From assembly GCF_900142995.1 (NCBI RefSeq), contig NZ_FRCR01000002.1, positions 62,001 to 126,000 on the forward strand: a stretch of DNA of 64,000 bases. The letters are read 5' to 3'. A program made the position numbers and the translations under genes. This document shows, in pieces, positions 24,002 through 33,180 of the stretch (within the stretch, counting starts at the first letter, position 1; every line of letters begins with the position of its first letter). This stretch comes from Caldanaerovirga acetigignens. GTDB taxonomy: Bacteria; Bacillota; Thermosediminibacteria; Thermosediminibacterales; Thermosediminibacteraceae. Under the pieces are notes generated by a model that worked only from the letters and a program-made list of their open reading frames with translations, was not told where the DNA came from and ran no database searches.

Positions 24002-24691
24002 CTAGTTTTTGGGAAAGTAGTAACCTACTCCCCGCTTGGTCAATATGTAAGTTGGATTCGACGGGTCATCCTCTATTTTTTCTCTGAGCCTTCTCACTGT
24101 TACGTCCACAGTGCGGATATCGCCATAATATTCATAACCCCAAACTTCTTCAAGTAGCTTTTCCCTCGAAAAAACCTGACCTGCCTGGGCTGCCAGAAAT
24201 TTTAAAAGCTCAAATTCTCTTAGTGTGAGTTCTAACAACTTGCCGTTTTTCCTCACCTGAAAGCTCGATAAATCTATCTCCAAGTCCTTTACTTTTATTA
24301 TCTTTTGTCCTTCAACGGGATTCGAAAGCGTAAGCCTGCGCAAGTTCGCCTTTATCCTGGCCATTAGTTCTCTCATGCTGAACGGCTTTGTAACATAATC
24401 ATCGGCTCCCAGTTCCAATCCCAGCACTTTGTCCACTTCTTCGCCTTTCGCAGTCAGCATTATTATCGGACATACGAGCTTTTCCCTTAGCTTTTTGCAA
24501 ACGGAAAATCCGTCCTGTCTCGGCAGCATTATGTCGAGCAATACCAGGTCCGGATTTTGCGAGATGGCAACTTCTATGGCCTCTTCTCCGTCATAAGCGG
24601 CAAGCACTTCATATCCTTCTTTTACGAGGTTATATTTTAAAATATCTACTATAGGCTTTTCATCATCTACTACCAAAATTTTCTGCCCCAT
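24002..24691 (-). CDS. walR: Response regulator WalR (YycF)
   Basis: OmpR-family regulator of 229 residues. The receiver domain has the acidic pair in VVDDEKP, the phospho-acceptor Asp in [10 protein letters not shown] and the conserved Lys in YVTKPFS; the C-terminal winged helix contains [12 protein letters not shown] and the end RGVGYYF. Start ATG 24689-24691 is preferred (GAAGAGGTGAG in front). WalR controls wall hydrolase genes; two WalR-type box arrays are visible in this window, one inside the operon and one upstream of the adjacent M23 peptidase gene. Confidence 0.95.
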   Translation of the reverse strand: MGQKILVVDDEKPIVDILKYNLVKEGYEVLAAYDGEEAIEVAISQNPDLVLLDIMLPRQDGFSVCKKLREKLVCPIIMLTAKGEEVDKVLGLELGADDYVTKPFSMRELMARIKANLRRLTLSNPVEGQKIIKVKDLEIDLSSFQVRKNGKLLELTLREFELLKFLAAQAGQVFSREKLLEEVWGYEYYGDIRTVDVTVRRLREKIEDDPSNPTYILTKRGVGYYFPKN

Positions 24692-24781
24692 AAAACTCAC
24701 CTCTTCTTTATCTAATTCTTAATATTCGATATATCGCGGCGTTTTCCTTCAAATATCCATCACAGAATTTTGTCCACTTTT

Positions 24782-24787
24782 ATTATA
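24782..24787 (-). promoter_or_regulatory. Probable -10 of the walR promoter
   Basis: TATAAT on the minus strand 91 bases before the walR start. No good -35 lies at the usual distance, so the promoter may need an activator. Confidence 0.4.
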
Positions 24788-24900
24788 CAAAAAAATTGTG
24801 TGGTGGCATAATATGGCAAATCGTCGCCACTGCCTTTGTGCACCGGCGAATTTGATACAAAGCAACTTTACAGGAGCATTTTTAACATAACATGTAGACA

Positions 24901-24929
24901 AAAAAAAGCTGCGTTTTCGCAGCTTTTTA
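24901..24929 (-). terminator. Rho-independent terminator after the M23/LysM/G5 gene
   Basis: Stem AAAAGCTGCG / CGCAGCTTTT with a four-base loop and a following run of Ts on the minus strand; it separates the peptidase gene from walR. Confidence 0.9.
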
Positions 24930-24931
24930 CC

Positions 24932-26287
24932 TTAGTTTCCCAGATAGAGCAGCGGATTTTTGGGAGTGCCGTTGACCCTTACCTCAAAGTGAAGATGCGG
25001 ACCTGTAGTCCTCCCCGACGTTCCCACACTGCCTATGACCTGCCCCTTAGATACTTGCTCTCCTACCGAGACATTTATGCTGTTCAAATGGGCGTAATAA
25101 GTCTCAAATCCTCCTCCGTGGCTTATTATAACAAGCCTTCCGTATCCGCCATTTCTTCCTGCAAAAGTCACAACCCCAGAATTTGCAGCCCTCACAGGAG
25201 TGCCTACAGCATTGGCTATATCAACCCCCGTATGGAATTCGCCTCCCCGGTTCCCGAAATGCGACGTAATCCTTCCGCTTACCGGCCAGTAGAACCTTCC
25301 GCTCCCGCGGTATGTAACGACCGCTTTCGTCCCCTGGGCTACTATCCTGGCAACGGGTTCCTTCGTTACCTTTTCCTCTAAAGTCTTCTCAGACATTCTT
25401 AAGCCGTTTTTATACACAACCTCTGCCAAAACCTGCTTTAGCCCTTCTTTACCTTCCTGCTTTACAATCCTTTTTCCCTCTAAAAGCGAATTGTCCTTTA
25501 CTATTTTCGTTTCGTAAGGTATAGCTTCCTGCTTTGTGACTCTCTTTACAACAGTCACGTTAAGCAGCGGTTTTATCTCCTGAAGATATATTACATCTCC
25601 CGGCGAAAGCTTATCCACCGACTTTAACTGGGAATTGGCCTCCACTAGTTTTGTAAAAGGAATATTGTTCTTTTTTGCTATATCCCACAAGGTTTCCCCT
25701 TCACGCACAGTGTGGGTCTTCATTTCAAGTGTACCTTTCAAAATCAAATCCTTTGCTTCATCTTTTGAAAGTACTTCATTGGCATTTACATATTTTTCTA
25801 CCAGCTTGATTCTATCGGGGACCTCTACCCGGACCAGTTCTCCCGGCGCCCCGTTTATGTAATGCTCCTTTACAGCCTGCAGGACCGACTCGGCCGTATC
25901 TTTGTCCTTCACCGCCAGCACTTCTTTGTCGTTTATCATTACCGAAACCGCCTTGACCTCTATAGCAATCGATTCTTCCAGCTTTCTCAGAAGCTCGTCC
26001 TCATTTAGCAAGCCATCCCTCACCGGTTCCCCTGAACTCACCTTAATTTCCTGAGCCAACCGGATTTCCGGGCCCAATTTTTCCGTGTATTTTTCAACGA
26101 GCCTTTGCCTTGCCTTTTCAATAACCTTTTTGTTTTTTACATTGCCAATAAACCTGCCCTCGACACTTACCGCGTAGACCCTTCCGTTCAATGCAAAAAA
26201 CAGGGCTATTAAAACCACCGTTGCTAGGGCACCGGCCGCTGCCGTCAGCCTTTTGCCCTTCAGGCCTTTCAGGTCCGGTAAATTCAT
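24932..26287 (-). CDS. M23 metallopeptidase with LysM and G5 domains
   Basis: A 451-residue cell-wall endopeptidase. Order: N-terminal membrane anchor (about 10-35), an extended stalk, a LysM domain (about 195-242, HTVREGETLWDIAKKN), a G5 domain (about 250-325), and a C-terminal LytM/M23 domain with all zinc ligands: HTGVD (HxxxD), and PHLHFEV (HxH). It probably cleaves peptide crosslinks in peptidoglycan while bound to the wall through LysM/G5. The start ATG has AAGGAGTGGGGGG upstream. A three-repeat WalR-type box lies just upstream, next to the -35 region, so WalR control is likely. Confidence 0.92.
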   Translation of the reverse strand: MNLPDLKGLKGKRLTAAAGALATVVLIALFFALNGRVYAVSVEGRFIGNVKNKKVIEKARQRLVEKYTEKLGPEIRLAQEIKVSSGEPVRDGLLNEDELLRKLEESIAIEVKAVSVMINDKEVLAVKDKDTAESVLQAVKEHYINGAPGELVRVEVPDRIKLVEKYVNANEVLSKDEAKDLILKGTLEMKTHTVREGETLWDIAKKNNIPFTKLVEANSQLKSVDKLSPGDVIYLQEIKPLLNVTVVKRVTKQEAIPYETKIVKDNSLLEGKRIVKQEGKEGLKQVLAEVVYKNGLRMSEKTLEEKVTKEPVARIVAQGTKAVVTYRGSGRFYWPVSGRITSHFGNRGGEFHTGVDIANAVGTPVRAANSGVVTFAGRNGGYGRLVIISHGGGFETYYAHLNSINVSVGEQVSKGQVIGSVGTSGRTTGPHLHFEVRVNGTPKNPLLYLGN

Positions 26288-26338
26288 CCCCCCACTCCTT
26301 TCCCGGTTAATTTTTCAATATGCAAAATTTTATTAAAT

Positions 26339-26366
26339 TGTAACTTCTTTGTAACAAAACTGTAAC
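26339..26366 (+). promoter_or_regulatory. WalR/PhoB-type box array upstream of the M23 gene
   Basis: Three perfect TGTAAC hexamers on the plus strand, each separated by five bases (11-bp period): 26339-26344, 26350-26355, 26361-26366. They match the WalR consensus exactly. On the coding strand of the M23 gene they read GTTACA and the middle copy falls at -35 relative to a TAAAAT -10 (spacer 17). Confidence 0.75.
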
Positions 26367-26413
26367 ACACTCTAATTTTATTCTACGTATTTTTTGTTTT
26401 TCCTTCTACAATT

Positions 26414-27283
26414 TCATTGATTTTTTGTGGTTTTTTCTAACAAAACTATGCTCAAACCCAGGAACATGACAAAAATGCCTGAAATCGCCGATATGCTGGG
26501 AACCTCACCGAAAATTAACGCTCCTAAAATCACCCCGCCGGTAACTTCCTGGGTAGATATCAAATTGGCATACGTCGGGTGGATGTACCTGATGCCAGCA
26601 TTGTATAAGGTGTGCCCCAACGTAGTCGGCATCAAACCGAGAAGCAAAAGTGCAACCCAGCTAGTCCAGGATGAAGGCATTTTAAAAAACGGCAAAGCCA
26701 CTATCAGCAAGAATAAAGCGCATGTGAAATAAACCCAGAACACGTATTTCAAAAGCGGGAAGTTTTTTCTCTCGCTTCTTCCTATCACAGAATATATCGC
26801 GAGGGCTAGGGCGGATAATAGGGCCATTATGTCCCCCATGACCATTTTGGGTGTGAGCTTTGTTTCAAATCCCGTCAGGATAATAATTCCCAAAATCACC
26901 AAAAATATACCTATGTACTTGTACCTAGGGATTTTTTCTTTCAACAGAAATGATGTCAGCGCTGTTATCATGATAGGAGCTGTGTAAACCAAACTAAGAG
27001 AATGGGCTATTGTAGTATAGAGAACAGAGCCTATATAAAATAAAAAATGAAACGAAGTTACAAGGCCGTACAAAAGAAATCTTGCAAGTTCCCTTTTATT
27101 GACCGAAAGGTCAACTTTTGCGGCTTTTGCCGCAATAAGTATAAAGAGGCTGCCAATGAACATCCTGAAAAATGCGATTTCTGCCACCGGCAATTCACTT
27201 GCAAACCTTGTGAGTATCGGGCTTGTACTGAAAAACAATGTTCCCAAAGCCGAAAGAACAAGTCCTTTTTTTTCTTCTTTCAA
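26414..27283 (-). CDS. EamA-family (DMT) transporter
   Basis: A 289-residue drug/metabolite transporter with ten predicted membrane helices in two EamA repeats (first: LSALGTLFFSTSPILTRFA; second: GDIMALLSALALAIYSVIGR). Ends with a short charged tail. The start is a TTG at 27281-27283 with AGAAGGGA upstream. Substrate unknown; family members export amino acids or other small metabolites. It lies 23 bases after the M1 peptidase gene in the same direction and may be co-transcribed, which would fit export of amino acids, but that is a guess. Confidence 0.88.
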   Translation of the reverse strand: MKEEKKGLVLSALGTLFFSTSPILTRFASELPVAEIAFFRMFIGSLFILIAAKAAKVDLSVNKRELARFLLYGLVTSFHFLFYIGSVLYTTIAHSLSLVYTAPIMITALTSFLLKEKIPRYKYIGIFLVILGIIILTGFETKLTPKMVMGDIMALLSALALAIYSVIGRSERKNFPLLKYVFWVYFTCALFLLIVALPFFKMPSSWTSWVALLLLGLMPTTLGHTLYNAGIRYIHPTYANLISTQEVTGGVILGALIFGEVPSISAISGIFVMFLGLSIVLLEKTTKNQ

Positions 27284-27306
27284 AAATGTCCCTTCTTTCT
27301 TTTAAA

Positions 27307-28824
27307 CTAAGCAGCTTTTTCTTTTCCTATACTACCCGGTTTTTTGAGCATTTCGTAAATCACTTCTTTAAAGTCCGTTCCCATCACGCAGTTTACGGCA
27401 TTTGCAAAATCATCGGTGGTGGCGTTGCCAAAGACATTCTTTCTAAGATATATTCTTAATGCTTTTCTCATTTTACTTTTACCGATTCTGCTTTCCAATT
27501 CTTTAAGCATAATAGCTCCCTTCTTATAGACAATAGCGTCGTACTCCCCCCAGCTCCTAAACTGGGAAACCGGCCTCAGGATCGGTCCTGGGCTGTTGCC
27601 CAATTCAAAAAACCGGTATGGGTAAAGTATAAAATCCTGGTATACTTCCCTTCCTTTTGCCCTGCCATAAACCCCTTCAAAATATAGGACTGTGGAGTAC
27701 TCCGTTATCGCCTCGTCCAACCACGGTTCTTTAACCTGGTTGTTACCTACAAGGCCGTACCACCACTGATGGGCGGTTTCGTGGACAATCACGTATTCCA
27801 GAAGGACCTCATCGTCTAGCAAGTTATGGTCTATGAGCACCAAGTTCGGATATTCCATGCCTCCTATGTAAAAGTCGGACATAACTATGGAATATTCATC
27901 GTAAGGATAGGGCCCGAAATATCGATTGAAAAACCTGAGGGCCTGCTTTCCGTATTCCAACGCTTTCTTTGCCGCATCCTCATTGTCGCCAAAGTAAAAG
28001 ACATTGATTTTCGTCCTGCCCACCTTTCCGGAAATCGCCCTTAGATCAGTGCCTGCAACCCAGGCAAAATCCCTAACCAGTTTGGCTTCAAAGACCCAGG
28101 TGGTGGTGTTGCCTTCAGTAATCTTTTTTGCCGGTCTTCCGGTAGCAGCAATTGTAAAGCTGTTTGGAGCTGTTATGCTTACTTTGAAGTTTGCGATATC
28201 GCTGTAAAACGGGTCCCCTATGGAATAATAAGGGTCGAGGTTCCACCCGTTTTCATCGTAAACGCAAAGCACAGGATACCAGTTGCCAAAATTGTATGTG
28301 TTTTTGCCGTGCCCGAACCGTCCGGGGGAAAAGGGCACCTTTTCTTGAAACTCTATTTTTATTTCAATTTCTTCACCGGGTTTTAGCTGTTCTGGTATAT
28401 TGACCTTAAGGAGCGTCCCTTCTTTTTTGAAATCCAATTTCTCCTCTTTGCAAGTTACGCTGGAAATATTTATGTACCCTTCCGAAAATCCCTCCGGGTA
28501 AGCGTATTTTAGCTCTTCCATAGGAAACGGCGCTGTCTTTAGAGATTTGAAGGCTTCGGGATAAACGTGAAAAATAATCTCCGAAAGTTCACAGCGGGTG
28601 CGATTGCGAAATACTACGGTCTGAACAGCATGTACCATTTCCTTTTCGGGATAAAATATCGCATCAATAATATAGCTCGGAGCAGTTTTTAACGCCTCTT
28701 CAGCCTTCGAGCCGTAAAAATATTCAGTTTCCAGATTAATTTTAACCAGGCAATAAGTAATCGAAAGGGCCATAACGAAAAAAAGCACGAGAACGACCGA
28801 TAACCTTTTCTTATTCAAATACAT
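27307..28824 (-). CDS. Membrane-anchored M1-family metallopeptidase
   Basis: A gluzincin aminopeptidase-like protein. From ATG 28822-28824 it has 505 residues: an N-terminal membrane anchor (about 7-25), a beta-sandwich domain, and the catalytic domain with HETAH (near 348) and the third zinc ligand Glu in WLDEAITEY 18 residues later. The exopeptidase GAMEN motif appears as GGMEYPN. The protein is shorter than full four-domain aminopeptidase N. The start is uncertain: GGGGCG lies very close to the ATG and a TTG two codons later is possible; a longer ORF to 28980 runs through the spacer. Probably an extracytoplasmic peptidase. Confidence 0.88.
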   Translation of the reverse strand: MYLNKKRLSVVLVLFFVMALSITYCLVKINLETEYFYGSKAEEALKTAPSYIIDAIFYPEKEMVHAVQTVVFRNRTRCELSEIIFHVYPEAFKSLKTAPFPMEELKYAYPEGFSEGYINISSVTCKEEKLDFKKEGTLLKVNIPEQLKPGEEIEIKIEFQEKVPFSPGRFGHGKNTYNFGNWYPVLCVYDENGWNLDPYYSIGDPFYSDIANFKVSITAPNSFTIAATGRPAKKITEGNTTTWVFEAKLVRDFAWVAGTDLRAISGKVGRTKINVFYFGDNEDAAKKALEYGKQALRFFNRYFGPYPYDEYSIVMSDFYIGGMEYPNLVLIDHNLLDDEVLLEYVIVHETAHQWWYGLVGNNQVKEPWLDEAITEYSTVLYFEGVYGRAKGREVYQDFILYPYRFFELGNSPGPILRPVSQFRSWGEYDAIVYKKGAIMLKELESRIGKSKMRKALRIYLRKNVFGNATTDDFANAVNCVMGTDFKEVIYEMLKKPGSIGKEKAA

Positions 28825-28890
28825 CGCCCCAGTTTTGTAAGATATTATTATATATACTACAATATCTACTAGATATTCCTCAATTCTGTC

Positions 28891-28930
28891 ATGTACACAT
28901 AATCCACAAGTTATCCACAATTGTGTACAT
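28891..28930. repeat. Inverted repeat enclosing two DnaA boxes
   Basis: ATGTACACA (28891-28899) and TGTGTACAT (28922-28930) are a perfect 9-bp inverted repeat. The 22 bases between hold a perfect DnaA box TTATCCACA (28911-28919) and a one-mismatch copy TAATCCACA (28900-28908). It lies upstream of the M1 peptidase gene, about 30 kb from dnaA. Confidence 0.65.
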
Positions 28931-28936
28931 AAAGTT

Positions 28937-28977
28937 AAAAAAGCTAATTTTATATTATTATGAAATTGGCGCTTTTT
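28937..28977 (-). terminator. Probable terminator after the 30-codon ORF
   Basis: AAAAAGC ... GCTTTTTT stem with an inner AATTT / AAATT pairing, followed by six Ts on the minus strand. Imperfect stem. Confidence 0.5.
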
Positions 28978-29050
28978 CAATTATTTTTGTATCGGGCTTC
29001 TTAGGCGGGGCTAATCCGTTTTGATGTTTAAACTTCACTAATTTATGCAT
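28958..29050 (-). CDS. Small basic ORF (30 codons) after the tRNA cluster
   Basis: ATG 29048-29050 to TAA 28958-28960; product starts MHKLVKFKHQNGLAPPKK and is lysine- and proline-rich. GGGGAGGG lies eight bases upstream, but those bases are also the 3' arm of the tRNA terminator hairpin, so the site would be available only in read-through transcripts. Its own terminator-like hairpin follows. No homologue known to me. Confidence 0.3.
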   Translation of the reverse strand: MHKLVKFKHQNGLAPPKKPDTKIIEKAPIS

Positions 29051-29054
29051 AAAT

Positions 29055-29093
29055 AAAACCCTCCCCAGATACTTCGGACTCTTTTTGGGAGGG
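29055..29093 (-). terminator. Terminator of the tRNA operon
   Basis: CCCTCCC / GGGAGGG stem with an inner GAGTCC-like hairpin, followed by TTTTATTT on the minus strand, 30 bases after tRNA-Gly. Confidence 0.75.
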
Positions 29094-29123
29094 CAAGTCC
29101 GTGAAAGCTAGATTTTCCAACGC

Positions 29124-29199
29124 TGGAGCGGAAGACGGGATTCGAACCCGCGGCACTCGGCTTGGGAAGCCGATGCTCTGCCACCTGAGCTACTTCCGC
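29124..29199 (-). tRNA. tRNA-Gly (CCC)
   Basis: Cloverleaf folds fully: acceptor GCGGAAG / CTTCCGC, D-arm GCTC...GAGC, anticodon stem TCGGC / GCCGA with loop TTCCCAA (anticodon CCC, reads GGG), T-arm GCGGG TTCGAAT CCCGT. Discriminator T and the CCA end are encoded. Confidence 0.95.
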
Positions 29200-29256
29200 T
29201 CGTTCTAATTATAATTATAGCTAAGCTAAAAATGTAAGTCAAGATAAAAATAAAAA

Positions 29257-29331
29257 TGGTGACCCCGAGGGGAGTCGAACCCCTGTTACCGCCTTGAAAG
29301 AGCGGTGTCTTAACCACTTGACCACGGGGCC
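29257..29331 (-). tRNA. tRNA-Glu (TTC)
   Basis: Acceptor GGCCCCG / CGGGGTC (one G-U), anticodon stem CCGCT / GGCGG with loop CTTTCAA (anticodon TTC), T-arm AGGGG TTCGACT CCCCT. Discriminator A and CCA encoded. Confidence 0.95.
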
Positions 29332-29338
29332 ACAAAGG

Positions 29339-29414
29339 TGGTGAGCCATCCGCGAATCGAACGCGGGACACCCTGATTAAAAGTCAGGTGCTCTACCGAC
29401 TGAGCTAATGGCTC
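29339..29414 (-). tRNA. tRNA-Lys (TTT)
   Basis: Acceptor GAGCCAT / ATGGCTC, D-arm GCTCAGTCGGTAGAGC, anticodon stem CCTGA / TCAGG with loop CTTTTAA (anticodon TTT), T-arm CGCG TTCGATT CGCG. Discriminator A and CCA encoded. First of three tRNAs in the operon. Confidence 0.96.
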
Positions 29415-29453
29415 ACAATAATGTGCTGCTTTTTAATGCAAACAGCAAGATAT

Positions 29454-29482
29454 ATACTACTATAAAAAGGTGAATATGTCAA
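29454..29482 (-). promoter_or_regulatory. tRNA operon promoter
   Basis: Perfect TTGACA (-35, 29477-29482) and TAGTAT (-10, 29454-29459), 17-base spacer, 40 bases upstream of tRNA-Lys. Confidence 0.8.
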
Positions 29483-29501
29483 CCCCCTAAAAAAATTGAC
29501 A

Positions 29502-30800
<1,299 letters not shown>

Positions 30801-30812
30801 TTATCGTGGGCT

Positions 30813-32201
30813 TCAATTCAATTTCCTCTCTAGAATCTCTCTCGCCACCATTATTCCGGAAACCGAGGCCTGTGCCAATCCCCTGGTGACCCCTGCTCCG
30901 TCTCCAGCGGCAAAAAGGTTTTTAATCTGGGTTTCTAAGCTCGAGCTAAGAGCCGGTCTTGCCGAGTAAAATTTCACCTCTACTCCGTAAAGCAGAGTAT
31001 GATGGGAATAGACTCCCGGCACCAATTTATCCATCGCCTGCAGCATCTCAAGTATACTCACCATGTGCCTGTAAGGAAATACCAGGCTCAAGTCCCCCGG
31101 AGTGGCTTCCTTCAACGTGGGATCAACCAGCCCGCGCTTTATTCTCTCAGGGGTAGAGCGCCTGCCGGCAAGAAAGTCCCCCAATCTCTGAACCAGCACC
31201 CCACCCCCCAGCATGTTTGCTAATGTGGCGATATACTTTCCGTAGGAAATAGGTTCTTTAAAAGGATGCGTGAAAGTCTTGCTGACAAGCAGCGCAAAAT
31301 TTGTATTTTCGGTTTTTTTGTCGGCATAGCTGTGGCCGTTAACGGTGATTAGTCCGCTGTTGTTTTCTATTACCACCTCTCCGTAAGGATTCATGCAAAA
31401 AGTCCTTACTTTATCGTCGAATGACTTGGAATAGTACACCAATTTCGACTCGTAAACCACGTCCGTCAAAGGCTCCATAACAACAGCCGGAACTTCCACT
31501 CTGACTCCTATATCGACGGGGTTCATCGCCATATCGAGTCCAAGGCGCTGGGCTTCTTTAGCAAACCACTCGGCTCCCTCTCTACCCGGCACCGCCACAA
31601 CGAAATCAGCCGTGTATTCATCACCTCTTTCCGTGACTACACCGTAAACTGCTCCATCCCGGACAAGGATCGTCCTGACAGCCGTCATTGTCTTTATATC
31701 CACCTTGCAGTCCAGGTACTTTCTCATTTCTCTCAAAATGTTCCAACATTTTTCAGTCCCTAGGTGCTTTATTCTGGCGGGAATCAGTCTTAAATCGGCC
31801 GTCGCTGCCTTTTGTTGCAATTTTTTTACTTTCTCCTGGTCGGTTCCGTGGACAATTTCAGTAGCGCCGAAGCTCAAAAATATCCTGTCTACATAACCTA
31901 TGAGCTCTGCCACCTGCTCTTTCGGAATGTACTCGTCGAGCCACCCGCCAAATTCGGTAGTCAAGGTCAACTTGCCGTCGCTAAAAGCTCCCGCTCCTCC
32001 CCAACCGTTCACTATGGAGCACGGATCGCAATTCAAGCATTTTACTTTCTTTTCCTTAGAAGGACAGAGTCTTGCCTCAATGTCCTTGCCTTTCTCAAGA
32101 ATCAAAATATTGAGGTCTCCACCTTTGTCCACCAATTCCAAGGCGGTGAATATTCCTGCTGGTCCAGCACCGATTATTATCACATCGTAATGTCTTGACA
32201 T
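30813..32201 (-). CDS. FAD-dependent oxidoreductase, COG2509 type
   Basis: A 462-residue flavoprotein. The dinucleotide-binding motif is IIIGAGPAGIFTALEL at the N-terminus and a second FAD motif LFAAGDGAGVTRGLAQA is at the C-terminus. A cysteine-containing segment CLNCDPCSIVNGWGGAGAFS (about 55-75) is typical of this uncharacterised dehydrogenase family (COG2509). Reaction unknown. It is commonly found next to purA in clostridia, as here. GGTGG sites precede the ATG. Confidence 0.88.
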   Translation of the reverse strand: MSRHYDVIIIGAGPAGIFTALELVDKGGDLNILILEKGKDIEARLCPSKEKKVKCLNCDPCSIVNGWGGAGAFSDGKLTLTTEFGGWLDEYIPKEQVAELIGYVDRIFLSFGATEIVHGTDQEKVKKLQQKAATADLRLIPARIKHLGTEKCWNILREMRKYLDCKVDIKTMTAVRTILVRDGAVYGVVTERGDEYTADFVVAVPGREGAEWFAKEAQRLGLDMAMNPVDIGVRVEVPAVVMEPLTDVVYESKLVYYSKSFDDKVRTFCMNPYGEVVIENNSGLITVNGHSYADKKTENTNFALLVSKTFTHPFKEPISYGKYIATLANMLGGGVLVQRLGDFLAGRRSTPERIKRGLVDPTLKEATPGDLSLVFPYRHMVSILEMLQAMDKLVPGVYSHHTLLYGVEVKFYSARPALSSSLETQIKNLFAAGDGAGVTRGLAQASVSGIMVAREILERKLN

Positions 32202-32299
32202 TTCACCACACCACCTGACAAGATAAAATTAAAAAAGGCAGCACATTAAAAAACATTATTCTCACAACAATAAAATGTGAATATGCTATAACCTAAATA

Positions 32300-32328
32300 A
32301 TAATAGCAAATTACATGGTGAATGTCAA
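32300..32328 (-). promoter_or_regulatory. Promoter of the COG2509-purA operon
   Basis: TTGACA (32323-32328) and TATTAT (32300-32305) on the minus strand with a 17-base spacer. The transcript would have a leader of about 90 bases in which I see no clear structured element. Confidence 0.75.
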
Positions 32329-32423
32329 TTTTTTATGCGTATAATTTTAAATTTGTTATACATCAATATTCGTATATATCCGTACAATCGATTTGGCATT
32401 TTTGAAAATGCACGAATTATAAT

Positions 32424-32449
32424 TTAAAAAGCGCGGCGAAAAGCCGCGC
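32424..32449 (-). terminator. Rho-independent terminator after the Crp-type gene
   Basis: GCGCGGC / GCCGCGC stem, five-base loop, then TTTTTAAATT on the minus strand. It closes the rpsF-to-crp gene run. Confidence 0.92.
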
Positions 32450-32453
32450 AAGC

Positions 32454-33161
32454 TTAATCTTTCCTACATCTCATCAATTTTCTTTCGTCCAGCACTATGA
32501 TTTTTTGCCTGTCTATATCTATAATGCCGTTCTTTTTCATCTGACTTAAAATCCTCGTCACCGTTTCTCTAGAAGTGCCAACCAAAGCTGCCAGCTCCTG
32601 CCTCGTAACCGGAAGGTCAATCTCAATGCCCCGGGATGTCCTCTGGCCGTAATCCAAGGATATCTTGTGAAGCATACAGGCCGTGCGATCGTAAGTATCC
32701 TTCAAAGCAAGGTCTTTTATCTTCTCCTGGGAATCTCTCAGCCTTGCAGCCATTATCCTTATGATCTTTATGGCAAGGTCGGGACTTTTTTTAATAAAAC
32801 TTTCTAAATCTTCGTTTTTTATAAAGCCCACCACAGAGTCTTCCACAGCCTCGGCCGTTGCGGGATAAGTGCCTCCCCCCAGTAGTACCGCTTCTGCGAA
32901 TACATCCCCCTCATCGAAAATATGCAATATAAACTCTCTTCCTTCGTCATCGCCTTTATACACTTTAACCTTACCGGATTTTACAAAAAACACCGCTTCA
33001 CCAGGATCTCCTTCAAAAAAAATAACAGTGCCTTTTTTGTAATTTTTAGTATTAACCAGTCTCTTTACCTTTACTAGCTCTTCGTCGGAAAGCTCGGAAA
33101 ATATATAAACTTTCTTTAAAATATCCTCGAGCGCCAGATTGAAATCTTTCTTTTCGGGCAA
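32454..33161 (-). CDS. Crp/Fnr-family transcription regulator
   Basis: A 235-residue regulator: cyclic-nucleotide-binding-like barrel (about 18-130, with FFEGDPGEAVFFVKSGKVKV), dimer helix, and Crp-type helix-turn-helix (about 175-225, TRQELAALVGTSRETVTRIL). There is no N-terminal cysteine cluster, so it is not an oxygen-sensing Fnr; the effector is unknown. The start is a TTG (33159-33161) with GGGGAGG nine bases upstream. It follows dnaB by 19 bases, and the shared terminator suggests co-transcription with the ribosomal/replication genes. Confidence 0.88.
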   Translation of the reverse strand: MPEKKDFNLALEDILKKVYIFSELSDEELVKVKRLVNTKNYKKGTVIFFEGDPGEAVFFVKSGKVKVYKGDDEGREFILHIFDEGDVFAEAVLLGGGTYPATAEAVEDSVVGFIKNEDLESFIKKSPDLAIKIIRIMAARLRDSQEKIKDLALKDTYDRTACMLHKISLDYGQRTSRGIEIDLPVTRQELAALVGTSRETVTRILSQMKKNGIIDIDRQKIIVLDERKLMRCRKD

Positions 33162-33180
33162 TGCGCTTTCCTCCCCGCAA

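Noticed and set aside
29108-29371. 87-residue ORF across the tRNA cluster
   Set aside because: It is the translation of tRNA-Gly, tRNA-Glu and part of tRNA-Lys; tRNA structure explains the sequence.
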